Part shown: piece after piece, positions 31,268 to 42,239 of the stretch | How positions within the stretch are numbered: the first letter of the stretch is position 1 | Layout of the letters: every line of letters starts with the position of its first letter | Source: Takakia lepidozioides | Lineage: Eukaryota; Streptophyta; Takakiopsida; Takakiales; Takakiaceae | DNA: 60,000 nucleotides | Assembly (NCBI GenBank): GCA_030704615.1 | Contig: CM060734.1 | Span: 43,790,042-43,850,041 of the forward strand | Reading direction: 5' to 3' | The notes under the pieces: model-generated | Databases searched by the model: none | What the model saw: only the letters and a program-made list of their open reading frames with translations | What the model was told of the DNA's origin: nothing | Translations under genes and position numbers: made by a program

Positions 31268-34200
31268 ATGATTTTGTTCACGGTTGTGTCAAGGGATCTG
31301 CTGTGTTCTATGTATCCAAGGGAGGTTTTTCTTGACTACATGTACACGGTAAGCTTCTTGATATCTGTCTGATTGTTGTTACTGCAAATTTTATCAAGAA
31401 ACGGCAGTGTTTGATTCTTTCTCCCTGTAATGTATGCAGCAAGAAATAATAGAAACTGGTTTGAAGGTGAAAGCAGAGTACTATGCTTCCCACACAGAAG
31501 AGCAGAGGTCTACTACTGGGCTTGAGGACATAATGAAATTTGAGATGAACAATCAAAGGAAGAACCTCATGAGTGCGTTCGACAAACAAATCCGCATAGC
31601 AGATCCAAGTCTTGGCACGGAATTTCTGGAACAGATAAAAGCACATTATGACAAGTATGGCTCAAAGCCAGAGATGACCCAAGAGAAACTGCATCGCCTC
31701 TCCATTTCAATGGTGGACAATGCAACCAAAATCAGGTGGTTGGAGATCTGGAATTCCGATCCACTTGTGAGAGACACCAACATGTTCCCATCTCCTGAGA
31801 GGGACTCGAAGACACAAGCAATAAAAGTTGTTAGCGACCACACATTCGACTAGTGGCTACACAAAGCAACCTTCTGGAGCCAGGTAAAGTTTCCACAAAA
31901 CCATTTTCAGATGTTTGTGCTGCTCCGTGCTCTCTCCACAATTCTTATGATCTTTCTTGCTGCAGTTGGAAAAACGAGCGGTGGCTGCACTTGGGGAATC
32001 AATGGCAGACTACAAAATCCAGATGTCTTGCCCCCGGATCACACTGGAGGCCTATATCAAGCTCGTTGTCTAGAACAACTGTTTTTTCAGGGAGTTTGAG
32101 AGAGAAAAATGAATCTCCAGGTCCTACGAATTCAAAAACCAGTACAACAGCGAGCAAGCAATGAAACGAATGTTGTACATGTGTGACCTCCAAGAAACAA
32201 TTCTGGTACTTGAAGTGTATGTTTCTGTATTCTTGTTTCGTTTTTTCCATGTAGAACTACGAATTCGGAGGTTTTCAAGGAGCTATGAAGGCTCTGGACG
32301 TGTAGCCGAGCAACATTGCGTTAACGCAAGCTTGTATCCCTTTGTTTTGGTTTCACTTTCATGTACCTGGGGTATCCAATGAAGTCGTTATTCTGCATGT
32401 GAAAGGGCAAAAATTGACAGGAAAATCAACCTTGCATCAACGCAAGGTTGATGAAGGGCCTGGCTGTGTAGGTTTTCCTGTGTTCTTGGCTTTTTTTTTT
32501 TGTGGTTTCCAGTTGCAATGCTGCCAGGATGAACTTAAAGTCGGTTTGGAGTCTGTTTGAAATGTTGTTTAGAGCTTACACCGTACCATCAAACAGCCTT
32601 GCGTTGACGCAACGTTGTTTGATGGTATGGATTGCTAGATTAATCCCGCCAAAATACGCCGATTTCCATACAATTGTAGGAAAGTTAAGGTTATCAAAAA
32701 TACCCTGGACAGGTGTTTCAGCAGAGGAATTCAACCTTGCGTCAACGCAAGGTTGAATATCCATACCAGCAGATATTCAGATGGTGGTTTTCAATCACTG
32801 TTTTCCATTTCCTCAGTTAATGAAAACAACCTTACGTTGACGCAATGTTGAATTCCGTTGCCAAGCACTGTCTCTTTTAATGCTACATTATCATAGGTGT
32901 ATCCGCCAATCTTCTTTGCGTCAACGCAAGGTTGATTGGGGTTCCAATGTTGTGCATGAGATGTTTTAGGATAATGGGCTTTCCCTCTCGTACGTGCTTG
33001 TTGAAAGTGCAGTTCTCCAAATTTGGTGTTTTCCATTTCAGGTCGAATCAACATTGCGTCAACGCAATGTTGAATCGGGCTTTCAAACGTTGGTTTATCA
33101 GTGTTACTGACCTGCATGCCAATACACTTCTCGTGATGTGTGATCTGTGTCCTGATTAGATCGATTGACTGTTTGGATTTTGGGTGTGTGTGTCATTCAG
33201 GTATATGTATCATGTCCTCACACCGGGAAAGTACCTCAGCGATGACCCAGACTTCATCTACTCGTGGGCTGACCCCTCCAATGACAAGACAATGTACACG
33301 GCTGGTATTGCCAGAGACTGGAGCAGGGCGCACTTCAGAGACTGTGGGTGGTACCTCGATCTGCCAAAATAGGACACACCATTCGATGAAGTTTTTTTGA
33401 GAAACCTTAACGACAACGCCGCGACACTTGCCCCACTGGCTGACAAAGACATTCAGGACAGAATCATTGCTGCTCTGGCTGCAAAAGAGCCTGAGAAATC
33501 TGCTACTCCAAAACGGAAGGGGAAGATTGTCGGGGATCCGAAGGGGAAGGGGAAGAGTGCAGCTCCGTAGGAACAGGGCCCGTCAGAGGTCGCTGAAAGA
33601 CAGCCTTCTCCAACTAGGAGGGATAGGAGAACACCAAAGTCGAGGGAGCAGCCTTTCGATGCGAGAGAACATCCATCCAGGGTTTTGGGCCAGTTCCATC
33701 GGAAGGTGGTGAATGAAAGTTTTCTGGCAATGATGGAATCCAAGAAGTCGACATTCAAAGGGGTGCCCTCGAAATCATGGGACATGCTTGTTTCGTTCCT
33801 CACTCAGGTAAGCACATATGTCTTAACTATTGTGTGAATAATTTTGTTTTGGCAACTTGTTCTGGCTTGTCGATGGGATTGATTCCTGTTGGATCAAGAT
33901 TGGGCTTGTGACACTGTCTCCTGTTTTTGGCTGTAGGTCACAAAAAGGCCGGATTGGGTGAATGGAGTTCAGCAGGCATACACGACTGACCTTGTGGTGC
34001 TGGACATTCCTGACGGTTTCCCTGTCCTTGATGTGTTGCCTTCCAATTCAACCCCCACTTGGAACAAATCGGATTCTCGTTACTGGCAGTGGGCCTTCTC
34101 ATTCAGCAACAAATTCCTTTCTGACTCGGGGGCTCTTCTTCTCATGCAGTCAAAGGACATGTCGGCACGGAGAACTCTTTTCAGCTACATGAAAGCTTCT

Positions 34201-35320
34201 GGGTTTCGTGTCATCAAAACTTGGACATGCATCAACACTCTGCCTCTTACGAAGGGCGAGTTCCCGGGGGAGAAAGTGAGTTGGTTCCTTTGAATTAAAG
34301 TTTCGTGGTTCTGATGTACATGTCAAAAGTTGGTTTTGTCTTTTGCCTCATGCTCTCTTCGTGATTATTGACAGACTCGGGTGTTCAAAGCTTTGTGCCT
34401 AGTGAGGGTGCGTAAGGACACTCTTCCTCCTGGTATTGCTGAGTTCCAGTTGAGGGACCTTGCAGCTCACATTGACCCCACCTGCGAGCCTGTGGAGGAT
34501 GATGTAATCTTCAATTACGTGGACTCGGGTCAAACCACGAAAAGGTCGACTGGTGTCCCTTGGAGAGGTGCACGGGAGAAATCCCCAGCTTTCATGCAGA
34601 CTTTGGTGGAGACATGCAGCCGTCACGGTGGACGAGTGGTTGACTTGTCTATGGGAACAGGTGGGGCCTTGAACACTGTGTTTGAAATGTGGGCAGTGAG
34701 CTTAGGGAAGCCCTGTTTTGATTTCTCAATCATCTTCGATTTGCAGGAGCATCTTTTCATGCGTGCAAAAGCGCCAGAAGGCACTTCTTCGGCATGGAGG
34801 CTGATACGAAGCTCTTCTCAAGCGAGCTTCATCAGCTTGAGTCGGGCACTACTTCTGCCCCATCCACGGAGGGACTTCTTGAGGAGCCCGAAGCGCCTGA
34901 CGAGGATCTCGACGTGGACTCCGATTTTGAGTGTGAGTAAGTTCGGCTCTAGTCGTGCAAAATATGTTGCATTTCATTGTGTCATTCCCGTTCGACAGAT
35001 GGTTGCTTACATTGTCTATTTATGGATGATAACATCTACCACCATTCCTCTTCTTGCTTTCCAGAGTTCGGCAGGCGTCATCGAATACGCATACACCTTT
35101 CGGTTTCCAAGGATACTACATGTCCCCAAGTCCCCCTAGAGCTTACCGTTTGCCGGTTTACGCGGAAGCTTGCGCACGGGTGTTGTCCCAACAAACAATG
35201 TACTCGCCTCTCCATGGGGGTCGCGGAGAAAAAAAACGTCAAGGAGGGGCTGCTGTGTTCATAGATGATATTGCTGCAGACTCTGGAAGTAATTCCTCTG
35301 AAACCTCCAATAGTTCTTGA
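31268..35320 (+). pseudogene. Transposon-borne beta-class methyltransferase-like gene, B2 copy (best preserved)
   Basis: Exons supported by GT-AG ends: 31440-31883, 31966-32214, about 32255-32302, 33201-33807, 33937-34275, 34375-34660, 34747-34936 and 35065-35320. A first exon at 31268-31348 is tentative. Exon 33937-34275 gives the core strand LVVLDIPDGFPVLD (motif IV position, with DIPD instead of xPPY/W) and DSGALLLMQSKDMSARRTLF. The next exon has SPAFMQTLVETCSRHGG (motif X-like) running into VVDLSMGTG (motif I). The next opens ASFHACKSARRHFFGMEAD (motif II). IV then X then I then II is the beta-class order. An acidic tail and Ser-rich end follow. In-frame stops: TAG 31851, TAG and TGA in exon 3, TAG after KALDV, TAG 33370, TAG 33568. 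Most fit C-to-T changes. Confidence 0.65.
32316..33076. repeat. Palindrome array 1 of MULE B2
   Basis: Seven palindromes sit in the long fourth intron: TTGCGTTAACGCAA (32316), one at 32424-32452, a 50-bp hairpin with ACCATCAAACA arms (32581-32630), one at 32729-32758 with 14-bp arms, and others at 32826-32852, 32908-32938 and 33045-33076. All but one (ATCAAC at 32434) have a GTYRAC core. Spacing is 85-155 bp. Confidence 0.85.
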
Positions 35321-35767
35321 GGTTCAAGTACTGAGACTTAATAGAATGTATTTTGGTTTTGCTTCCATCCCCAAACTGTTTTTCAAGATCTTCGTGCGTT
35401 CCCGTAAGTACAGTTAGGGATTGCCTGGGGTAGGTCTTTAGATTCCAGCATTGAAAAATGTTTGTGGGTTGGAATGAATGAACTACTTTGCAAAAAAAAG
35501 GGTTTGCTGTTAATATTCAATTCTCTAGCGGGCGATCTCCTCATTCAAAAATCATGTCCTCGATCCTAAACCATCCACAAACCTACCATTGTTCTAAGTC
35601 GGAAAGAATATTCATGTGGGGGCGATGAAAGGGACATAGGCGACAACTGAACCGCGGTAATAGGGGGGGGAAGCACGGAATTAGGACCTGCACACGTGGA
35701 TGATTGCTGACGTGGCGTGAGTCTAGCCAGGCTCACAGGCTCACAGGCTCACGCGCAAGCATTCCCC

Positions 35768-36155
35768 ACTTCAGTCTGACATCAAAGAGTCTGAGTCTGA
35801 GTCTGAGATCAAAGATCTGAGTCTGAGTCTGAGGCAGAGGCCAGGCTGCACAATGCAGCCCAGCACAGAGGCTCCACATAAATGTGGAGGATACCACAGT
35901 TCACCGTAGGTTGCTTGTGGTCAGTATCACGATCTAAAGACACCTAAACACAATTCCAAAGCATCACGGCAACAACCTGCTCATGACATGAAGAACTGAC
36001 TAAGCATGGCCAGAACAACAGATAGAATGAGCAGATGCAACGATAATTCAAAATTACATAAGTGCTTCATTGCCCAAATACACTTCAGTCTGACATCAAA
36101 GAGTCTGAGTCTGAGGCAGAGACCAGGCTGCACAATGCAGCCCAACACAGAGGTT
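35768..36155. repeat. 314-bp tandem duplication in C; one copy split by the MULE B2
   Basis: ACTTCAGTCTGACATCAAAG occurs at 35768 and again at 36082, each followed by a GAGTCT microrepeat and CAGGCTGCACAATGCAGCCC. The first unit begins in the flipped spacer (24826-25045) and resumes after B2. The second, at 35871-36155, is uninterrupted and so preserves the empty insertion site (36072-36100). Confidence 0.85.
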
Positions 36156-36380
36156 CAGCCTAAAGCTCCAAAAAACGACATTTGTTTGTTTTCCAAGTTC
36201 CTGCATAAGATGCACCAACCAACATTGCATTGTGAGACACTCACTATACTCCAAAGCTATCAGGGAAGGTCACTAAGCAACCTGCCAAGGCGGAAACACC
36301 TGAGTCTGGACCCACACTATATCCCTGCTCCTTCAGCTATTCATGCCTCTGCACAAATCAAGCATACATCCTTGTTTTGC

Positions 36381-37335
36381 TGTTAGCAGCTGACGATGAC
36401 AGCCTAGATTTGTTCTAGGAAACACCAACTCAACTTATCACACTAGTTCCTATGCTCAATTGCATCTGCTACTCTCTATAATCCAACAAGCATTCACCTT
36501 CTTGCCTCGATTGTCCCACCATTGACTGGGGTCAGAAAAGTATTCATTCCACAGCTTGTCCTCGTAAATGTTACCTAGTTTTGGATACTTTCCTGTTGTC
36601 ACATCGGCAGTATCATGTCAAAGTCACTCCAAACTAGATTCACTCAACCAGCTAACTTGCAGAATTCAACATGGAAAGTTAGGGCCGATTCTAATAAGAG
36701 GGAAATGTAATGAAGAACATGTTTTCATTAGCAATGCCTGATTATATCAATTGTGCCGCTGCTGCCAGTTGACCATCTACCCATGCAGGTTTCTGGTAGC
36801 TATTGATCCACAGGGAATCCATGCCTCTGCACAAAATATGCATTCACCCTTTCCGTGCTGCTAGCAACTGACAATGAAAGCCTAAAATTGTTCTAGGAAA
36901 CACCCAACTCAACTTATCACATTAGTTCCTATGCTCAATTGCATTTGCTACTCTCTGTAATCCAACAGGCATTTATCTTTTGCCTCGATTGTCCCACCAT
37001 TGACTGGGGTCAAAAAAGTATTCATTCCACAGCTCCTGGTCTCCTTGTCTCTGTTACCTGTTTCTGGATACTTTCTTGTTGTTACATTGGCAATATCAGT
37101 CAGTCACTCCAAACTATCAAAGGTTTACTCAACCAGCTAACTTACAGAATTCAACATGAAAATTCAGGGCCGATTCTGATAAGAGGGAAAAACAGGGTGA
37201 AATGTGTTGAAGAAGGTGCCTTCATTAGCAGTGCCTGAATTTATCAATTGTGTTGTTGTTGCTGCAGCTTCCAGTTGACCCTCTACCCATGCATGTTGCT
37301 AGTAGCTATTGATTCACAGGGAATCATAAGTAATT
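36381..37335. repeat. Two tandem ~478-bp units in C
   Basis: 36381-36855 and 36856-37335 share blocks such as GTTCTAGGAAACACC, GTTCCTATGCTCAATTGCAT, TTGTCCCACCATTGACTGGG and the GCAGAATTCAACATG region. Related pieces reappear at 39050-39110, 39150 and 39690-40020. The minus strand of these blocks resembles the N-terminal coding part of the neighbouring PPR gene (TYDSLW ... LEAAAAT). Confidence 0.7.
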
Positions 37336-39810
37336 TTGTGCCTGAAATTTGGCCACACTCTATCCCTTCGCTTCTTTTCCCCCACACATATGCAGCCATC
37401 ACAGCCTCCAAACTGTCGCCCTTTGCCCATCATTTGCTCATAGGTATCCAAAGCCTCCATCCCGTGAATGTGCAGCCATCTTATCAAACACTGCCTTTGC
37501 ATCCTCGATGGACCCACATTTGGCATAAAAGTCCACGAGGGTATTGTTCAGAATTACATCTGGTACAATTCCAGCTTTGGCGATGTCACCATGCACCTCT
37601 TTGCCTTTTTCTAGGGCTGCTAGGCTTGCACAAGCATTGCGAACGCACACAAAACGTGATGTGGTTGCACTTCACCCCTTCCCCCATCAATTGCTCATAC
37701 ATCTCCAAGGCCTCCATCTCGCGCCCCTGCTATGCATACCCTGCAAGCATCGTGTTCCACGACACCACATCTCGTTCAGCCATAGTATTGAACAATCCCT
37801 TCGCATCCTCAATGCTCCCACATTTGGCATACATGTCCATCAGGGCAGAGTTCAGAATGACATTGGGTACAATTCCAGCTTTGACAATGTCACCATGGAC
37901 CTCTTTGCCCTTTTCCAGGGCTGTCAGGCTTGCAAACGCACACAAATGTGACATGGTTGGGCTTCACCCCTTCGCAGATCATTTGCTCATAGGTCTCCAG
38001 AACCTCCATCCCGCACCCTTGCTGTGCATATCCTGCAATCATCGCACTCCACAAAACCACATCTCGTTCAGCCATATTGTCGAACACTCCCTTTGCATGC
38101 TCGATGCTCCCACATTTGGCATACATGTCCACCGGGGTATTGTTCAGGATCACATCTGGTACGATTCTAGCTCTGACGATGTCGCCATGCACCTCTATGC
38201 CCTTTTGCAAGGCTGTCAGGCTTGCACACACACTGCAAACGCACACAAACGTGATGTGGTTGGGCTTCACCCCTTCCCCCCATCATTTGCTCATAGGTCT
38301 CCAAAGCCTCCATTCCGCGCCCCTACTGTGCATATCCTGCAAGCATCGCACTCCACGACACCACATTTTGTTCAGTCATATTGTCGAACACTCCCTTTGC
38401 ATCCTCGATGCACCCACATTTGGCATACATGTCCACCAGGGCAGTATTCAGGATGACATCTGGTAGGATTCCAGCTCTCACAATGTTGCCATGCACCTCT
38501 TTGCCCTTTTCCAGGGCTGCCAGGCTTGCACACGCACTGCAAACGCTACAAACGTGATGTGGTTGGGCTAAATCGCTTCCCCCATCATTTGCTCATAGGT
38601 CTCCAAAGCATTCCTACCACACCCATGCTTGGTAAATCCTGCCAACATGATATTCCACGTGATCAAAGATCATTGAGGCATTCTGTTGAACACTTGGTGA
38701 GCATCCATGATGCTCCCGCACTTAACATACATGTTGACAAGGGTGTGGAGGAGAAAAACATTTGGCGTGAATCCACTTTGGATAATGTGAGTGTGCACCT
38801 GCTTTCCAACTTCCAAGCCTTTCACCTTAATGCACTTATGTAAGAGACAGACATGCGTTTCTGAATCTGTTGAAATGCCTCTTTGGTTTAAATTAAAGTT
38901 TGTAGAGCCTCTTTCAGTCTACGTGCCTCACAAGGCATCTTCACATGCCCATAAGTGCCAGAAGAGGCATTGTGGACTCCCTCTCTTGATCCTCTTCCAG
39001 AAGCTGTGGTCTTGGTTGAGGTGCTTGATTTTATCAACTGTGACGTTGCAGCTGCTGCCTTTAGTTGACCATCTACCCATGCAGGTTTCTTGTAGCTATT
39101 GATCCTAGCTAGTGCCTTGTTCTATCAATGTGTTGCTGCCGCTGCTGTTTCCAGTTGACCATCTACCCACTTGTAGCCGCTGTGCTATTGAAGAAGGTGC
39201 CCCCTTTCCCCCATTTTCCAGAGGTCCCAAGCTTGCACACGCTTTTGCAAACCCAAACACCCACGCATGGTAGAAATCCTTCCAGCATTGTATTCCATGA
39301 GATCAAAGATCATTGAGGCATTTTGTTGAAAACTTGGTGAGCATTCATGATGCTCCCGCACTTAACATACAGGTTGACAAGGGTGTTGAGGAGAAAAACA
39401 GTTGGCGTAAGTCCACTTTGGATCATAATGTGAGTGTGCACCTGCTTTCCAGCTTCCAGACCTTTCCTCTTGATGCACTTAAGCAAGAGACAGACATACT
39501 TATCTAAATCTGCTGAAATTCCTCATTGGTTTGAAGCCTGTAGAGCCTCATTCAGTCTGCCTGCCTCACAAAACATCTTGACATGCCCAGAAGTGCCAGA
39601 ACAAGCATTGTGGACTCCCTCTCTTGATCCTCTTCCAGAAGTTGTGGTCATGGTTGAGGTGCCTGATTTGATCATTTGTGCCGTTGCTACCGCGGCTTCC
39701 AATTGACCATCTACCCATGCAGGTTTCTTGTAGCTATCCTTCCACAGGGAATCATAAGTGATGTGGAGCTTGAAATCTGGCCCGCTTCGATGAATCTCAA
39801 CCCACACTCT
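37330..39810 (-). pseudogene. PLS-type pentatricopeptide repeat (PPR) gene, decayed, inside C
   Basis: Minus-strand frames give repeated PPR units such as VDMYAKCGSIEHAKGVFDNM, ERDVVLWSAMIAGYAQQG, MEVLETYEQMICEGVKPNH and TFVCVCSVCASLTALQKG. The block recurs at 37432, 37684, 37977, 38279 and 38581, with spacings of 252, 293, 302 and 302 bp, close to a 100-residue P-L-S triplet. An N-terminal part (KPAWVDGQLEAAVATAQMIK) lies at 39500-39800. PPR proteins bind organelle RNA. Here stops and frameshifts in most units rule out a full product. No E/DYW C-terminus is visible. Confidence 0.85.
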
Positions 39811-41190
39811 ATCCCTGCTCCTTCATTCCAGAGCTTCTCTTAGTTTTTGTTATCTGTTTTCAATACTTTCTTGTTGCCACATAGGCAGTAATATGTCAAA
39901 TCACTTCAAAACCCCCGGTACCATAGATCCACCAAGAGCTAACTTGCAGAATTCAACATGAAAATTAGGGACAACTCTGATAACAAGGAAAATAGGCTGA
40001 TATGTATTGAAGAAGGTGCCTCCGTTACCGCGTCCTAGTTCTATCAACCGAGTCTGATGGGAGGGAAAAACAGGCTGAAAGAGATCAAAGAAGAAGGTGC
40101 CCTCACCACATTGTCCTCGACCTTGTGTCATGACCCATGGAAGATTTGACTGACCATGAACCTAAGAGAACCTCTTGTGTGTGCTGCTTGTGTCTGTAGT
40201 CAGGTAATGTCTGATTGGTCTATGAGAACCACCACGGTGCAGCTAAGCGGGCAGAAATTGAAACACGGCCTACTAAGACCAAGCTGACTCTTCCAAGAAC
40301 CTTGTAAACATCAGGAAGGATACCAAAGCACGGTACTAACAGGAGCCAAGAGCCCACATTTGCAGGATGGACAAACTTCTTCACATCGTACATTACGAAA
40401 AAGCCACACCTTGCGATTGCGGTTGTCCCACCATCGTGAAGGATCTTTAAAAACTCATGCCAGCTCAGCTCCGTGCTGCAAATTCAAGGCTGAGTTTGAT
40501 GAGAGCGCAAAATAGGCTGAAATAGGTCGAAGAAGAAGGTGCCCTTACCACATTGTCCTCGACCTAAGACCAAGCTGACTCTCCCCAGAACGGCGAGCTC
40601 TCAGCCCACACCTAGTCCTCGCACGCATACCCTAGCGTTTGTCGGGTTGCTTGCTTTTCAGATGCGAAGGTTGCTCCAACTGCGGGCCTCCCATGTTTGC
40701 CCTCTCTCCTGCTTGCTGCTCTAAGTCCCAGCCCTCTCTCTCTCCCTCCCGCTCGCTCGCTCTAAGTCCCAACCCTCTGTTCACAGCTACCGGGATGGGC
40801 AATTTTTTTTTTTAAATAACCTTTTGCAAACCCTACAAGCAACTTTTGCAAAATAATTTAAACCTTTTGCACTTTCATCTTTAAACCTTTTGCACTCTGC
40901 AACAAGTTTTAAAGGAACCATGTACTAGCTCTACCCTGTTTTCATTTTACAATGTTGAATGATTCATATTTATGTCCCTACACTGGTATGGCCACACTTA
41001 ATTTGACTCCCTTCAATCATAATATGAGGACTGTTAAGCTTGCATTGCATTCGGTTTACATTGCAAAGTGCGCCGACCACCTCTTCGTCTTTCCGAGGGC
41101 AAATTTCTGAAGTTCATGATTTATTCCATTTGCAGTGGAGTACTAACTAAACCCATACACCACAATCAATGGAAATAATTGTATGGTCCC
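39811..41190. other. C: repeat-rich stretch without a clear gene
   Basis: Repeated blocks include AGAAGAAGGTGCCC...CACATTGTCCTCGACCT (40091 and 40528) and GACCAAGCTGACTC (40278, 40566). A CT-rich tract is at 40730-40770 and a poly-T/AACCTTTTGCA repeat at 40806-40900. Short ORFs (for example 40131-39901) repeat the N-terminal PPR-gene sequence GTFFNTYQPIF. No gene is supported. Confidence 0.5.
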
Positions 41191-41421
41191 ATTTCACACA
41201 GGTGTGTAAACATGCCATGTAAACTAAGCCAACCCCTACCACGGTCATGGCTGTTTTCACACCATTCTTGCCTGGGGTGTGGACCACATGTGAGACACCC
41301 CACAGTTAGGGCATATTTAGACCCACACCTTGGCTCAGTCTACAGACCCGTGATAAAAGCCGTGGAATGTGCCAGGTGTGAGATGGCATACCCGTGGAAA
41401 AAGCCGGTTTCTCTTCTAGTG

Positions 41422-42226
41422 AGAGGCGGCTCATCAGGTTTGAAGAGCTTGTTGGCACTGCCTTTGACATCTTCCCATGAGGGTCTTTCTTCTTCTACCA
41501 AATCTGCATTTAATAGCATCCTAGCCTGACCCTTCAAAGCCATCTTGAAAGCATGAATTTTGAAGTCCTCGGGGACACCATTGAGCAGGGCAGTGCTTTC
41601 AAACAGCTTAAGAAATTCAGGAAAATCGTCACCCACCTTGAATTCAGGGTATGATTGAGCTTGTACCTTAGGGGTTGATGAACGGGGTTGATTATAACCT
41701 CGGGTCTCTGAACTGCCTTCTGTACAACACTTTGGACAACATCCATGGCAGTAGCTTGGTTGATGAGAATTTTCAGAAGCGAGGGACATTTGGACAGGAT
41801 GTCCATAGCCTCACTTAAGCCACGCATGCTATCATCACCAACAGGATCACCAGGCAAGGGGTTGTCCATTCCCATACCACTGATATTGACATCATCTTCT
41901 ACAAGCGACGGGACTTCACTGTCTGTTTCCTGAACTTCTATGGGGACAGGCTTGGTCACACTTAGATTAAGTGGTGTGGGAATTTCTCTGCCTACAGGGC
42001 TGTCCTCATTCAAGGGAGAAATCACTGGAGAAGCGTTCTGACTGGGGAGTTCAGAGACATTCGGCGAGCCAGACATGTTGGAGTTTCTGTTCATGTTGTC
42101 ACTCCCATTTCTCATTTCTTCCAGAGACATGTTTCTATCAGATCCTCCTAATACTGAGGGAACCTTATCCATGGACATGATTCTATCAAAACCCGATCTC
42201 AGCCATGATTTACTGGTGCTAGGCAT
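41422..42226 (-). pseudogene. Gypsy element G: gag N-terminal half
   Basis: The frame starts MPSTSKSWLRSGFDRIMSMD at 42226 and reads a disordered acidic part, then LSKCPSLLKILINQATAMD. After a frameshift near 41640 comes the capsid-like FEFLKLFESTALLNG-type segment (seen as FPEFLKLFESTALLNGVPED) ending LFKPDEPP at the CACTA end. The next residues of the protein (GKLYNRKYKEG) are at 25560. The 3-bp duplication TCT at both joins shows that C was inserted here. Confidence 0.8.
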
Positions 42227-42239
42227 AGCTAAGTCACTA

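Larger units (their letters stand above)
27150..35767. mobile_element. MULE-like DNA transposon copy B2 (8.6 kb), inverted relative to B1
   Basis: The element is uninterrupted. The transposase lies on the minus strand (27764-31251), the methyltransferase-like gene on the plus strand (31268-35320), with palindrome array 2 at 27360-27560 and array 1 at 32316-33076. The flanks are GGCATAATC (27141-27149) and ACTTCAGTC (35768-35776). Each is the partner of a B1 flank and not of the other B2 flank. It matches B1 closely except in the central region and a ~55-bp replacement in the SWIM finger. Confidence 0.9.
35768..41421. mobile_element. CACTA element C, main part
   Basis: It runs from the B2 insertion site to the terminus at 41421, which ends in TAGTG. 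The last 30 bp match the other end (25518-25547) and are followed by AGA, the TSD TCT on the other strand. GTGTGG/CACACC motifs cluster from 41200. With 24826-25547 the element is about 6.4 kb. No CACTA transposase (TPase/TNP2) is recognisable. Instead it holds tandem duplications and a decayed PPR gene, so it is non-autonomous, probably with a captured gene fragment. Confidence 0.8.

Noticed and set aside
31268-31348. First exon of the methyltransferase-like gene starting only 16 bp from the ATG-like start of the divergent transposase frame
   Set aside because: I kept it only as tentative. So close a pair of start codons leaves no room for leaders, and CTTTGACAG before the transposase ATG looks like a splice acceptor, so one or both starts are probably further away.
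36939-38456. Long plus-strand ORF of 402 residues at 37248-38456
   Set aside because: It is antisense to the PPR repeats; the conserved PPR motifs read on the minus strand.
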